A DNA stretch of 64,000 nt from Xaviernesmea rhizosphaerae (GCF_001938945.1 NZ_MKIO01000030.1:124001-188000); one strand, 5' to 3'; counted from the first letter of the stretch, positions 47,923-56,749 are shown. Numbers and translations are program-made. Notes: generated by a model not told the origin, from the sequence alone.

Positions 47923-49146
47923 TCATGCGGGCTGGCGCACCGATGCGTCCGGTGCAGGCGCTTCCGGCGCGGGGCGATAAGGCTCCTTCACCCTTGGGGA
48001 GATCAGCTTCTTGAGCTTCAGGGCCGGCTTTTCGATCAGCAGCCAGGAAGCTGACGCGAAGCAGACGGTGAGGAACAGCGACAGCGCCATGATCACCACC
48101 ACGCCTTTGGCGTCCTGACCCAGGTAATGCGGAACCAGAAAATGGATCAGGGTCTGCGAGATCGGGAAGCCGTAGAGATAGAGGCCGTAGGAAATATCCC
48201 ACCGGCAGATCCGGTCGAACCAGCCGAAGCGCAGCGCGCCGACATAGGCTGTGCAATAAACCAGGCAAAGCCCGGCCATGACGTCTGATCCATTGGTCAG
48301 CAGCAGGAAGAAATAGCTCACGCCGCACACCACGAAGAGCGGCAGGCTGACGGGCAGAAACTCGTCGAACAGTTTGAAGACAACGCCGACAAAGAAGAGA
48401 TAGACGATAAACCAGTGTGAGAACCGGGTCAGGTCCAGGCGGGTATTGATGTCGGCAAGGCCGGTGAAGGCGACGATGGCGAGCACGGCCGTGACGATCA
48501 GCATGATGATGCCGAAACGGCGGCGGTTGAACAGAAGGCCGGGCGCCATGACGAGCGCCATGAGGCCATAGCAGGCCAGTTCCGGCTCGAGCGTCCAGAG
48601 GCTCTCGTTCACACGGTCGGGGAAGGGATTGTGGATAAAGACGCCGGGCAGATCGAACTGGACGAAGCCAACGAGATTGCCGAAATATTCGTAGAGATTA
48701 TGGTCGGTGAAATAGGCGGACAGGGTAAATTCCGTCACGATCGGCCCGAGAATGAACGCCGACAGCATGATTTCCGTCGTCAGAGCCGGGAGCAGCCGAA
48801 ACACCCGGAGCAAAAGAAAGTCCTTGACCGATCTGTTGCGCAACGCGCTCCCGGCAACGAGAAATCCGCTCAGGGCAAAGAAGGCACCGACCAGCGAATA
48901 AAGAAACGGGCGCAGCGCATCCTGGCTGAAGAGGATGCTGGCCATGGTCGCGCCGTCGCCGCCAATGACCACGCCCGTGCTCCCGTCATGCGGGCCGCGG
49001 GTCAGGATGCGCGCGTGATGCAGAAGAATGGTGATCGCCAGCGCATGGCGGAGAAACAGGAAACCGGGATAAAGGCCGCCATGGCTGCGCTGAACATCCG
49101 CAAAAGTCGTGATCTTGCGGCTCTTCAGAAAGTCGTTCCAAAGCAT
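47923..49146 (-). CDS. Acyltransferase 3 family membrane protein
   Basis: 407-aa integral membrane acyltransferase of the OafA/NodX type with about ten predicted membrane segments. N-terminal FLFLRHALAITILLHHARI contains the catalytic histidine region, followed by FFALSGFLVAGSALRNRSVKDFLLLRVFRLLPAL (shown in part). Members O-acetylate surface polysaccharides. No polysaccharide genes adjoin it. Start MLWNDFLKSR after AAGAGATC. Confidence 0.9.
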   Translation of the reverse strand: MLWNDFLKSRKITTFADVQRSHGGLYPGFLFLRHALAITILLHHARILTRGPHDGSTGVVIGGDGATMASILFSQDALRPFLYSLVGAFFALSGFLVAGSALRNRSVKDFLLLRVFRLLPALTTEIMLSAFILGPIVTEFTLSAYFTDHNLYEYFGNLVGFVQFDLPGVFIHNPFPDRVNESLWTLEPELACYGLMALVMAPGLLFNRRRFGIIMLIVTAVLAIVAFTGLADINTRLDLTRFSHWFIVYLFFVGVVFKLFDEFLPVSLPLFVVCGVSYFFLLLTNGSDVMAGLCLVYCTAYVGALRFGWFDRICRWDISYGLYLYGFPISQTLIHFLVPHYLGQDAKGVVVIMALSLFLTVCFASASWLLIEKPALKLKKLISPRVKEPYRPAPEAPAPDASVRQPA

Positions 49147-49380
49147 ATTGATCTCTTTGTACGATAATGGCGGTGTGCTGCGATCCTGAAAACCCGGAGC
49201 CGCGGATGCCACATGGACGTATAATTTGGCCCTAATGTGATTTCATCGCAATCCGCGCATGGGCGCGGATTGAGGCTTTTCACCGCATGTATCCTGTTTG
49301 CAACATTTTCGGGCTGGCCATTTTTTCAGGCGGAACGGCAGCATTTTGCCTCGCGCCCGGACATGGCGGGGGCAAGGTCT

Positions 49381-50109
49381 TCAGCCCGGAATGGTCTGGT
49401 TGAGAAACTCTACCGCGCCGCTGTCGAGATCGTAATAGGCCGGAACGACCTTGACCCGGCCGGCATGGACCAGATGGCCGACGGGCTCGCTTTCCATGAG
49501 GATGCGCTTGACCCCGCGAATGGCATGGCTGCGGGCGATCCTTTCCGGGAAACCCTCGCGCCGGTCTTTGTCCTTCACGGCAATCTCGGCGATGCCCTCG
49601 ATCATCCGGCCGATATTGCCCTCGAACTTCGTGCCCTTCAGCGCCGCATCGCAGGCAGCGGCCACCGCGCCGCAGCGCTTGTGCGCCATGACCACGACAA
49701 GGGGCACATGCAGATGTTCGGTGCCATATTCGATTGTTCCGAGAACGTCCGTATCGACCACATTGCCGGCATTGCGGGCGACGAACATCTCGCCCAGCGT
49801 CACTCCGCCGAAGATCAGCTCCGGCACCACGCGGCTGTCCGAGCAGGTGAGCACGATCGCCCAGGGCTTCTGGCCCTTGGCGACTTCGGCGCGCCGATCG
49901 ATGAAACCGGCGGCGCAGGCCTCGGCATCCTGAATGAAGCGCTTATTGCCCTTGATCAGGCGATCCAGCGCCTCGTCCGGCGATGGCGGCGGATCTTCCC
50001 CGGCCAGAGCAGGTGCTGCCATGCCCGCCGTTGCCGTGAGAACACCTGTACCCGCCAGCCGCAGGAACCCGCGCCGGTTCCATGAACCGCCCTCGCATGC
50101 CTCGCACAT
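49381..50109 (-). CDS. Beta-class carbonic anhydrase with Tat signal peptide
   Basis: 242-aa beta-carbonic anhydrase (CO2 to bicarbonate). Zinc ligands are in LTCSDSRVVPE and AHKRCGAV. The N-terminus MCEACEGGSWNRRGFLRLAG carries a twin-arginine motif (RRGFLR) followed by a hydrophobic stretch ending APALAG, so the enzyme should be exported folded to the periplasm. A cysteine pair precedes the signal. Start at 50109; upstream in-frame sequence lacks similarity. Confidence 0.92.
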   Translation of the reverse strand: MCEACEGGSWNRRGFLRLAGTGVLTATAGMAAPALAGEDPPPSPDEALDRLIKGNKRFIQDAEACAAGFIDRRAEVAKGQKPWAIVLTCSDSRVVPELIFGGVTLGEMFVARNAGNVVDTDVLGTIEYGTEHLHVPLVVVMAHKRCGAVAAACDAALKGTKFEGNIGRMIEGIAEIAVKDKDRREGFPERIARSHAIRGVKRILMESEPVGHLVHAGRVKVVPAYYDLDSGAVEFLNQTIPG

Positions 50110-50296
50110 CGTCGTCTTCCCCCATTGTGAGCGGCACGCAGGCCGCGCGAATGCAGGCCCACGCCCCGGGCCTTCCTGCCCCATGGAAGCAAGGGGAGAT
50201 GGAGGAAAGGTTATCGCGAACAGGTTTTTCGAGGGATGGAGCAATGCGCGGTGCATGGGACGGGAGTCTGCGCAGTAAACGCTTGTTAAGATCTCG

Positions 50297-50321
50297 GAAC
50301 AAGGCAAGGCGTCACGCGTTT
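50297..50321 (+). promoter_or_regulatory. EcfG-type promoter (GGAAC-N16-CGTT)
   Basis: GGAAC at 50297-50301 and CGTT at 50318-50321 with a 16-base spacer, an exact match to the general stress response sigma consensus. Oriented toward the small membrane protein at 50412, about 90 bases away. Confidence 0.75.
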
Positions 50322-50411
50322 TTGGGCAGACCGGCCGCGCAACGCCAGATGTTTGCCGGCCCGAAACTGCCGCCATCCCAAACAATTTCTGACCATCACA
50401 GGGGAACACCC

Positions 50412-50582
50412 ATGCTTTACTGGCTGCCCAGGATCTTCCTGCTCGCTCTCGCCGCTTTGGTCCTCGCCTTCGGCCTGATGCCGGTCACCTCGCAGGATGT
50501 CGCCTCGACGCTGCTGGTGGTTCTTGTCGGCCTCGGCCTGTTCTCGCTGACCATGCATGTCTTCCCACCGGAGCGCTACTGA
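50412..50582 (+). CDS. Small membrane protein under EcfG-type promoter
   Basis: 56-aa protein with two hydrophobic segments (about 5-24 and 33-48) joined by a short polar turn (MPVTSQDVAST). Ribosome binding site AGGGGAAC. Unknown family. Its upstream EcfG-type promoter implies induction in the general stress response. Confidence 0.75.
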   Translation: MLYWLPRIFLLALAALVLAFGLMPVTSQDVASTLLVVLVGLGLFSLTMHVFPPERY

Positions 50583-50753
50583 CCGCTTTCAGGCCGCTGC
50601 CGGGTTGTCGGCGGCGGCTTGAAGGATGCGTTCTGCCCTCGGCCTGCCGAGCGAAGAGATAAAAATGCAACGACGGCCCTTGATCCCGCGTGATCCTGGG
50701 CCGTCATGGCTGGAACAGAGCGGGAATGCCCGCAGGGCATGGAGATCAGGGAA

Positions 50754-51881
50754 ATGAGCGCTTCCTTCGCCGGGCGTGGAATGTTCAAGAACAAGACAAA
50801 GGTTGATCTTGAGCTGCAGGCTCTGCTTGAGCGCGAGCCCGAGCGTCCGCATCGCAGTCTTCTCGATCTCATGGTCGCTTGGTCTATTATCGGCATGTTC
50901 GTCATCGCCATGTCGGTGGTGATCTATCTGCTCGAGCCGATCCTGATGCCGGTCACGCTGGCGATCGTCGTCGGCATGGTGCTGGGCCGCGCGGCGGACC
51001 AACTGTCGCGCTTCGGCCTGCCGCCGGGCGCGGGCGGGCTGATCCTCGGCTTGATCTTCGCGGTCGGCCTGTTCCTGCTCATCAATGCGCTGATCGAGCC
51101 GGTCAGCAATCTCGTCGCTGCCGCGCCGGCCATGATCGAGCGCAGCGTGGATCGTATGTTGCCATTTCTCAACCGTTTCGAATGGGCGCGTCACGTGATC
51201 GACGGCGCCAATGAGAAGACCATTTCCGACATGGCCATGGCCAATGCGGGTGCCGTTCTCGGCGCCCTGGCGGCGGGCCTGACGCCCGCCTTCGTCCAGG
51301 CCGCAATCTTCCTGGCTGCGCTGGGTTTGTTTCTGCTCGGAAGGGCGCATCTGCGCAAAACCATCATCATGGCGCTGATCACGCGCGAGCGTCGCCTGAC
51401 GGCGATCCGCATCATGAACGCCACCGAAAACGCGGTCGGCTTCTACTTTGCCACTGCCAGCCTGATCTATCTCGCGCTCGGCACGGTCACCGGCCTGATC
51501 GCCTTCATCGGCGGCCTGTCCATGGCCCCGCTCTGGGGTGTCTTCGCCTTCATATCCAGCTTCATTCCCTATCTCGGCGTCACCGCCATGACGATCGCGC
51601 TGCTCTGCGCAGGGCTGATGACGCATGATGCCCTGCTGCTGGCGATGGCGCCGGCGGCCGGCTTCTTCCTCCTCCATCTCGTCATGGAAAATCTGGTCAC
51701 CCCGGCAATCCTCGGCAGCCGGCTGGAAATCAACCCCTTCCTCATCTTCATCGCCATCATCTTCTGGACCTGGATGTGGGGTGCTGTCGGCGCCATGCTC
51801 GCCATGCCGCTGTCGCTGATCGCCATGACGATCTTCAACGAAGTCCGCAGCCATCCGCCCGAGCGGCAGCTCCCCGGCTGA
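50754..51881 (+). CDS. AI-2E family transporter (UPF0118)
   Basis: 375-aa membrane protein of the AI-2E/YdiK/PerM family with about eight predicted membrane segments. The signature region GALAAGLTPAFVQAAIFLAA, FISSFIPYLGVTAMTIALL and ENLVTPAILGSRLEINPFLI is present. Members export autoinducer-2 or exchange ions; the substrate is not predictable. Several in-frame ATGs exist (50706, 50739, 50754, 50778); 50754 is used because of AGGGAA upstream, but the start is uncertain. Confidence 0.85.
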   Translation: MSASFAGRGMFKNKTKVDLELQALLEREPERPHRSLLDLMVAWSIIGMFVIAMSVVIYLLEPILMPVTLAIVVGMVLGRAADQLSRFGLPPGAGGLILGLIFAVGLFLLINALIEPVSNLVAAAPAMIERSVDRMLPFLNRFEWARHVIDGANEKTISDMAMANAGAVLGALAAGLTPAFVQAAIFLAALGLFLLGRAHLRKTIIMALITRERRLTAIRIMNATENAVGFYFATASLIYLALGTVTGLIAFIGGLSMAPLWGVFAFISSFIPYLGVTAMTIALLCAGLMTHDALLLAMAPAAGFFLLHLVMENLVTPAILGSRLEINPFLIFIAIIFWTWMWGAVGAMLAMPLSLIAMTIFNEVRSHPPERQLPG

Positions 51882-52014
51882 TCCGCATCGCTCCCTAAAG
51901 CGTAACAGGAATATTACAAAGCCGGTCGTCCCGCCAGGGCGGCCGGCAAGGTCGCGCCGTGTCGCGTCATTCTTCACCTTTCCGATTTTTCCATTCACGT
52001 CAGGAGCTTGCGCC

Positions 52015-53259
52015 ATGTCGGTGATGATCGATACGCAGGAGACAACGCAGGAGGACCTGCACAATGGCCGCTCTCCCTGGGGTCTGCAGCACAGCCCGCC
52101 GCAACGCCGTCGGCTGACCGACAGCATGACGACGGAAGTGCTGATCATCGGTGGCGGCATCACCGGCTCGCTGCTTGCCGAGCATCTGGTCGCACGCGGC
52201 CATGAGGTCACGCTGATCGACAGCGAGCAGCCGGGGCTCGGCAGCACGGCTGCCTCCACCGCCATGCTGCAATGGGAAATCGACCAGCCGCTTCACCGGC
52301 TGTCAGAACTCTACGGCTTCGATGCGGCGGCGGAAATCTACCGCAAAAGCTTCTCCGCCGTGCAGGGGCTGACCCGGCTGGTGGCCGATTCCGGCATCGA
52401 CTGCCAGTTCAGCCCGCGCGCCACACTCTATATCGCTGCCGATGGCGTCGATCACCGCGTGCTGCAGGCGGAATCGGCTTTGCGCGCACGGGCCGGGCTG
52501 CCGGGCGAGTTCGTCGATGGCGCGCATCTTCAGGCTCATTTCGATCTCCGGCGCGATGGCGCCATTCTTTCGCCCGGCTCGGCCGATGCCGATCCGCTGC
52601 TGCTGGCCTGGGGGCTTCTGCATCGTGCAGAACGCGCCGGTCTGCGGCTCATCGATGCGAAAGCGGAGCTATTCGATGCCGACAGCCGCCGTGTGGCGGT
52701 GGAAATGGCCGATGGCCGCGTGATCGAGGCGCGCCATGTGGTTCTCGCCACCGGCTATATCATGCCTGACTTCGTCAAGACGGAGTTGCACAGCACCGTC
52801 TCGAGCTGGGCGCTGGCCACCGTGCCGCAGGCGCCACAGGGGCTCTGGCCGGGGCGTCCGCTGGTCTGGGAGGCTTCGGAGGACTATCACTACATGCGCT
52901 CGACCGCCGACGGGCGGATCGTCATCGGCGGGGAGGATGACGACACGCAGGACCCGGACGAACGCGCGCGCAAGACCGCGCAGAAGCGCGACCGGCTGCT
53001 GCAGGTTCTGGGCGAGCTGCGCCCCGAGGCGAACCGGCAGGTGACCCATGCCTGGGCCGGCGCCTTCGGCACCACGCAGGACGGCCTTCCGCTGATCGGC
53101 GCGGTGCCGGGCCATAGCCGCATCTTTGCCGCCTATGGCTATGGCGGCAACGGCATCACGTTTTCCTACATGGCTTCGCGCATGCTGGCGGCGGAGATCG
53201 CCGGAAAGCGCGAAGCCTGGTTCGACGGCTTCGCGCTCGACCGTCCCGTTCCGGAATAG
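52015..53259 (+). CDS. DadA/DAO-family FAD-dependent oxidoreductase
   Basis: 414-aa flavoenzyme. FAD motif VLIIGGGITGSLLAEHLV near residues 42-59; C-terminal AAYGYGGNGITFSYMASRM closes the FAD site, and RVEM-like redox residues are not evident. An unusual 40-residue polar N-terminal extension precedes the Rossmann fold. It belongs to the glycine/D-amino-acid oxidase group; substrate unknown. CAGGAGC ribosome binding site. It ends 11 bases from the convergent phyR. Confidence 0.87.
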   Translation: MSVMIDTQETTQEDLHNGRSPWGLQHSPPQRRRLTDSMTTEVLIIGGGITGSLLAEHLVARGHEVTLIDSEQPGLGSTAASTAMLQWEIDQPLHRLSELYGFDAAAEIYRKSFSAVQGLTRLVADSGIDCQFSPRATLYIAADGVDHRVLQAESALRARAGLPGEFVDGAHLQAHFDLRRDGAILSPGSADADPLLLAWGLLHRAERAGLRLIDAKAELFDADSRRVAVEMADGRVIEARHVVLATGYIMPDFVKTELHSTVSSWALATVPQAPQGLWPGRPLVWEASEDYHYMRSTADGRIVIGGEDDDTQDPDERARKTAQKRDRLLQVLGELRPEANRQVTHAWAGAFGTTQDGLPLIGAVPGHSRIFAAYGYGGNGITFSYMASRMLAAEIAGKREAWFDGFALDRPVPE

Positions 53260-53270
53260 TGAATAGTTTG

Positions 53271-54065
53271 TTACTTACCGCGACCGGCATGCTCGTCGAA
53301 GAACAGCGCCTGGCTGATCAGCGCCTTCACCATGTCGGGGTTGAAGGGCTTGGTCACCAGGAAAGCCGGCTCGGGCTTTTCGCCCGTCAGCAGCCGCTCC
53401 GGGAAGGCGGTGATGAAGATCACCGGAATGGTCGAGCTCTTCAGGATCTCGTTGACCGCATCGATGCCGGAGCTGCCATCGGCGAGCTGGATATCGGCCA
53501 GCACCATCTGCGGCTTGGTCCGGTGGAAAAGGTCGACGGCTTCCGCATGGGTGCGGGCAATGCCGGACACACCATGGCCGAGGCTGCGCACCATGTCCTC
53601 GATGTCCATCGCGATCAGCGGCTCGTCCTCGATGATCATGATCTCGGTGGCAACCTGCGCGGAGATTTCCTGCGAGGCCTTGTGCAGCAATGCGCCGGTG
53701 TCGTCCGCCGAGAGGCCGAGGATTTCGCCGGCTTCCTCGGGCGAAAAGCCTTCGACCGAGACCAGCAGGAAGGCCTTGCGGGCATCGGGCGTGATGTTCT
53801 GCAGATTGTCGGCGGCGCGCTGCTCCCAGGAAAAGGGAGAGGCTGCTTCCGAGGGCGCGATCGTCACCTGGTCGAACAGCTGGCAATAGAGCTTGAAGAC
53901 GCTGACCCGGTCACTGGACGTTTTGGGAAACAGGCCGATATTGGCGATGAGCGCCTCGAGCACAGCCGCGACATAGGCATCGCCCGAGGTCTGCGAGCCG
54001 GTGACGGCGCGCGAGAAACGGCGAAGATAGGGCAGGTGAGCGGCGATGCGCATGGAAAGTGACAT
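53271..54065 (-). CDS. phyR: General stress response anti-anti-sigma regulator PhyR
   Basis: 264-aa protein with an N-terminal ECF sigma-like domain (residues 1-135) and a C-terminal receiver (phosphoacceptor Asp191 in MVLADIQLADG; EDEP acidic pocket near 146-149; Lys in FLVTKPFNP). When phosphorylated PhyR binds NepR and frees the EcfG sigma factor. The sigma-like part has FKLYCQLFDQV and LVSVEGFSPEEAGEILGLS, as in known PhyR proteins. Divergent from nepR with a 232-base intergenic region, in which I found no exact EcfG promoter. Confidence 0.95.
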   Translation of the reverse strand: MSLSMRIAAHLPYLRRFSRAVTGSQTSGDAYVAAVLEALIANIGLFPKTSSDRVSVFKLYCQLFDQVTIAPSEAASPFSWEQRAADNLQNITPDARKAFLLVSVEGFSPEEAGEILGLSADDTGALLHKASQEISAQVATEIMIIEDEPLIAMDIEDMVRSLGHGVSGIARTHAEAVDLFHRTKPQMVLADIQLADGSSGIDAVNEILKSSTIPVIFITAFPERLLTGEKPEPAFLVTKPFNPDMVKALISQALFFDEHAGRGK

Positions 54066-54297
54066 TTAAGACGTCCTTCGGTATGATGAACCCACTTCTC
54101 GGAAGGCGGCCCCGCAACGCTCCGGAAACAGCGGAACCGTTTGACCATTTTTTCCTCTCCATGGGAAGTTTGATGAGGATAAAATCCATGACAGAGATGG
54201 TGTTGCCGCCGTTTTTGCAAGCCTGCTCCGTCAGGTTTTCCGCGCGCTCGGGCGCCTGTGCGGTGCAAAAAGTGGTGCAAGGGAGCGCGGCGCTCTG

Positions 54298-54486
54298 ATG
54301 CCCGATCATCGCAATAGCAAGCGCAGCGGCGTGCTGCGGCCGGGCAATGTTCCGATCGATCCCAACAGCCAGGTGGCGGCCAAGCTCAAGGCCTTCTATT
54401 CCGCCGTCGAGCAGGAGCCGATCCCCGATATGTTTCTCGATCTTCTGGAGCAGCTGGACCGGGCGGAGAAGGTGGGAAAGAGCTGA
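54298..54486 (+). CDS. nepR: NepR-type anti-sigma factor
   Basis: 62-aa protein matching NepR, which sequesters EcfG until PhyR-P removes it. The family core appears as QVAAKLKAFYSAVEQEPIPD then MFLDLLEQLDRAE in the C-terminal half. The N-terminus is disordered and basic. Ribosome binding site GGGAG, ten bases upstream. The gene is followed at two bases by a GNAT acetyltransferase instead of ecfG. Confidence 0.9.
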   Translation: MPDHRNSKRSGVLRPGNVPIDPNSQVAAKLKAFYSAVEQEPIPDMFLDLLEQLDRAEKVGKS

Positions 54487-54487
54487 G

Positions 54488-55000
54488 ATGCTCCTTTCCA
54501 GCCGCTGCGAGATGCGGCCACCGATAGACGCCGATGGAGAAGAGCTGATCCGTCTTTGGACCGATCCCACAGTTCGCGTTTTCCTGGGGGGCTCGTTGAG
54601 CAAGGACGAGGCCGCAGCACGTGTTTCTGATCTTTTATCGACCAGAGAAAACGTTTGGGTCGTTACACTAATTGGCGCGCGCGCACGCGAACCTGTTATC
54701 GGTTTGGTTGCTCTTCATAGCCATCATGACGGCGAGGATGTCGAAATCTCGTACAGCTTTCTTCCCGAATTTACTGGACAGGGATTGGCAGCAGAGGCCG
54801 TCGACAGGATCCTTCAGCATGCCCTTTTCCATATGGGGCTGCAATCTTTGGTTGCGGAGGCGCAGGCTGCCAATCTCCCTTCTTGTCGGATGCTGGAGCG
54901 TATCGGCTTCGCATGCGTCGGAGAGACACAGCGTTTTGGGGCATATCAGCGCATCTATCGTTTTCCAGTACCGCCTGCAGCATCGTCTGTAGACATTTGA
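54488..55000 (+). CDS. GNAT-family N-acetyltransferase (RimJ/RimL type)
   Basis: 170-aa acetyltransferase_3 protein. Substrate-side LRPP-like opening (CEMRPPIDADGEELIRLW) and acetyl-CoA motif A YSFLPEFTGQGLAAEAVDRILQHAL (given in part), then ANLPSCRMLERIGFACVG. It begins two bases after the nepR stop, so translation may be coupled. The sequence is visibly richer in A/T than its neighbours with more rare codons (TTATCG, ACACTAATT), suggesting acquisition. It sits exactly where ecfG usually lies. Confidence 0.88.
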   Translation: MLLSSRCEMRPPIDADGEELIRLWTDPTVRVFLGGSLSKDEAAARVSDLLSTRENVWVVTLIGARAREPVIGLVALHSHHDGEDVEISYSFLPEFTGQGLAAEAVDRILQHALFHMGLQSLVAEAQAANLPSCRMLERIGFACVGETQRFGAYQRIYRFPVPPAASSVDI

Positions 55001-55019
55001 TTCCCGTAAGCAAAAACAA

Positions 55020-55055
55020 ATGTGCCCGCCTGATCCTCATCAATGGCGGGCACAT
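55020..55055. terminator. Bidirectional terminator after the GNAT and lipoprotein genes
   Basis: 11-base-pair stem ATGTGCCCGCC (55020-55030) / GGCGGGCACAT (55045-55055) with a 14-base loop. On the minus strand it is followed by TTTGTTTTTG, a good tail for the lipoprotein gene. Confidence 0.75.
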
Positions 55056-55075
55056 CTCTGTAATTTTAAGCTGAC

Positions 55076-55324
55076 TTAGCAGGCAGCGGTGTAGCGGCGG
55101 CCATACTGGTCGCGATAGATGCAGCGGCCGGGCTCGTTGGCGCGACCGATCAGGGCGCCAGCGACGCCGCCGACAGCGGCACCAACGGCTGCGCCGCGAA
55201 CATTGCCGGTGGCGATGCCGCCGATGACGGCGCCTGATCCTGCGCCGATGGCGGCGCCGCGTTCGGTCTGGGTGCAGGCGGCGAGCGGCAGGATGCAGGC
55301 CACGGCGAGAAGGGCTTTTTTCAT
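55076..55324 (-). CDS. Glycine-zipper lipoprotein
   Basis: 82-aa lipoprotein. Signal with lipobox LAAC (Cys17 in ILPLAACTQ), then a glycine-zipper of the 17-kDa antigen/SlyB kind (GAAIGAGSGAVIGGIATGN, then AAVGAAVGGVAGALIG) and a C-terminal CIYRDQYGRRYTAAC tail. It is an outer-membrane structural or stress protein by family. It follows the DUF3309 gene by 46 bases on the same strand and probably shares its EcfG-type promoter. Confidence 0.88.
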   Translation of the reverse strand: MKKALLAVACILPLAACTQTERGAAIGAGSGAVIGGIATGNVRGAAVGAAVGGVAGALIGRANEPGRCIYRDQYGRRYTAAC

Positions 55325-55370
55325 GACGGAGTCCTTTCGAGGGTCAGATAGTCGAGTGTCGCGGGGTCCG

Positions 55371-55526
55371 TCAGATGCGGCCCATCAGCACCAAGATAAG
55401 AAGAATGATCACCACCAGGCCGAGCCCGCCTGAGGGCGCATAGCCCCAGCTACGGCTATGTCCCCAGGTCGGCAATGCACCGATCAGCAGCAAAATGAGA
55501 ATGATCAACAGAATAGTGCCGAGCAT
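55371..55526 (-). CDS. DUF3309 family small membrane protein
   Basis: 51-aa protein with two hydrophobic segments (MLGTILLIILILLLIGALP and LGLVVIILLILVLMGRI) joined by the DUF3309 loop TWGHSRSWGYAPSGG. Function unknown; such proteins are common in stress regulons. The EcfG-type promoter at 55600-55576 lies 50 bases upstream. Usually followed by small envelope proteins, as here. Confidence 0.9.
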   Translation of the reverse strand: MLGTILLIILILLLIGALPTWGHSRSWGYAPSGGLGLVVIILLILVLMGRI

Positions 55527-55573
55527 GGGGTCCTCTTGGGTTCAATGTTGGCTCGATGACGAGGATCGCCCAT

Positions 55574-56518
55574 TCAACGCATTGCCGTCATATTGGTTCC
55601 GCTGGCTTCATTTTTCCGTGAAAACACCGGTTTTGCACCGCCAGACCGATTTTTCTGCGCTGCAGCGCGAGAGGACAGGCCGTGCGGTCCGAGAAGGATG
55701 AAATCGCTGATGAGCCGGTCGACCACGCCGCGCGCCTCCGCCATCGGCAGATGGCCGATGGCGTTGAGAATGACCGTGTGGCAGCGCGGTAAGGCGGCGG
55801 CCAGGTGAATCTGGTGGATCGGCGGTACCACACGGTCGCCCGCGCCGATGATGTTGAGCACGGGCACGTCGATCCGCGGCAGTTCGGGAACGATGGAGGT
55901 GCGCGACATCCACACCACGAACGCGGCGATCTCGTGCGGGCGCGAAGCCAGAAGATGTGCCCGAACCGCCTCCATCGTCGCCTGGGTTTCCTCGGTTTCC
56001 CAGCGCACGGTCTTGTCGAAGACGCATTCCAACGATCCCCAGCGGAAGGTTTCCTTGGTGGCGATCCAGCGGGTGAAGAGGCGCGAAAACAGCAGGCGGC
56101 CGAGCCAGGGAAGGCGCAGGATCCGCGAGGCCATCCGCTCCTGTCCCTCGAACCGGCCGCAGGCAAACGCCCCCATCAGCACGACCCGATCGACCAGATC
56201 CGGCCGGTGGCGGGCGATCAGCAGCGACAGGAAGCCGCCGGTGGAATGGCCGATCAGCGTCACCGGCTCGCCGTCGAAATCGCGCTCGATCGCCTGCGCA
56301 TAGGCATCGACAATCACTTCCGTCGTCAGCGGCGTCGCATCATTGCCGAGGATCCAGGGCGAGTGGCCGGGCAGGGGATAGGCCGCCGCGCGACCCGTGA
56401 TGGCGATGCTTGGCGCAAAGCAGCGCCAGAAGGCCGGGGCCATCACCATGCCGTGGATCAGCACCGTGCGGGTGCCGGGATTTTCGGAAAGCCAGGTCGG
56501 TTCAGGGCTGCGCAGCAT
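55574..56518 (-). CDS. Alpha/beta-hydrolase
   Basis: 314-aa alpha/beta-hydrolase fold protein with nucleophile elbow LIGHSTGGFLS (Ser in GHSTG), acid GAGDRVVPP and catalytic His in NAIGHLPMAEA. Oxyanion-side HGMVMAPAFW is near residue 22. Substrate unknown. The C-terminal tail after about residue 280 is polar and poorly conserved-looking, and its coding DNA contains the EcfG-type promoter of DUF3309. AAGGAAG ribosome binding site. Its own EcfG-type promoter lies about 200 bases upstream. Confidence 0.88.
   Translation of the reverse strand: MLRSPEPTWLSENPGTRTVLIHGMVMAPAFWRCFAPSIAITGRAAAYPLPGHSPWILGNDATPLTTEVIVDAYAQAIERDFDGEPVTLIGHSTGGFLSLLIARHRPDLVDRVVLMGAFACGRFEGQERMASRILRLPWLGRLLFSRLFTRWIATKETFRWGSLECVFDKTVRWETEETQATMEAVRAHLLASRPHEIAAFVVWMSRTSIVPELPRIDVPVLNIIGAGDRVVPPIHQIHLAAALPRCHTVILNAIGHLPMAEARGVVDRLISDFILLGPHGLSSRAAAQKNRSGGAKPVFSRKNEASGTNMTAMR
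55576..55600 (-). promoter_or_regulatory. EcfG-type promoter (GGAAC-N16-CGTT), minus strand
   Basis: Minus-strand GGAAC (55600-55596) and CGTT (55579-55576) with 16 bases between, 50 bases upstream of the DUF3309 start. It lies inside the last codons of the alpha/beta-hydrolase gene. Confidence 0.8.
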
Positions 56519-56723
56519 CTGACACTTCCTTCAAGCGCGACCTTTGCACGGGCACACATCACCCGCTGCCGGCCGGCCAATGCTGCGTCACGATGCGAAG
56601 CGGCGCACTGCAGGCAAATCGGGCGCATCGCGAGACGCCAGACGAAGGATCGGCCGGAGAAACGGGCGTATCATGCTGCGGTGCTGCGCCAGCCGGAACA
56701 GGTGACGCGTGAGACGCTTCTAA

Positions 56724-56749
56724 AACGCGCATGGGGCGTCTTCGGTTCC
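56724..56749 (-). promoter_or_regulatory. EcfG-type promoter (GGAAC-N17-CGTT), minus strand
   Basis: Minus-strand GGAAC (56749-56745) and CGTT (56727-56724) with a 17-base spacer, oriented toward the alpha/beta-hydrolase. The distance to its start is about 205 bases, longer than for the other promoters here. Confidence 0.6.

Noticed and set aside
54066..54297. Possible EcfG promoter in the phyR-nepR intergenic region (GGAAC at about 54132)
   Set aside because: No CGTT at 16 or 17 bases in either orientation; only partial matches, so I do not claim a promoter there.
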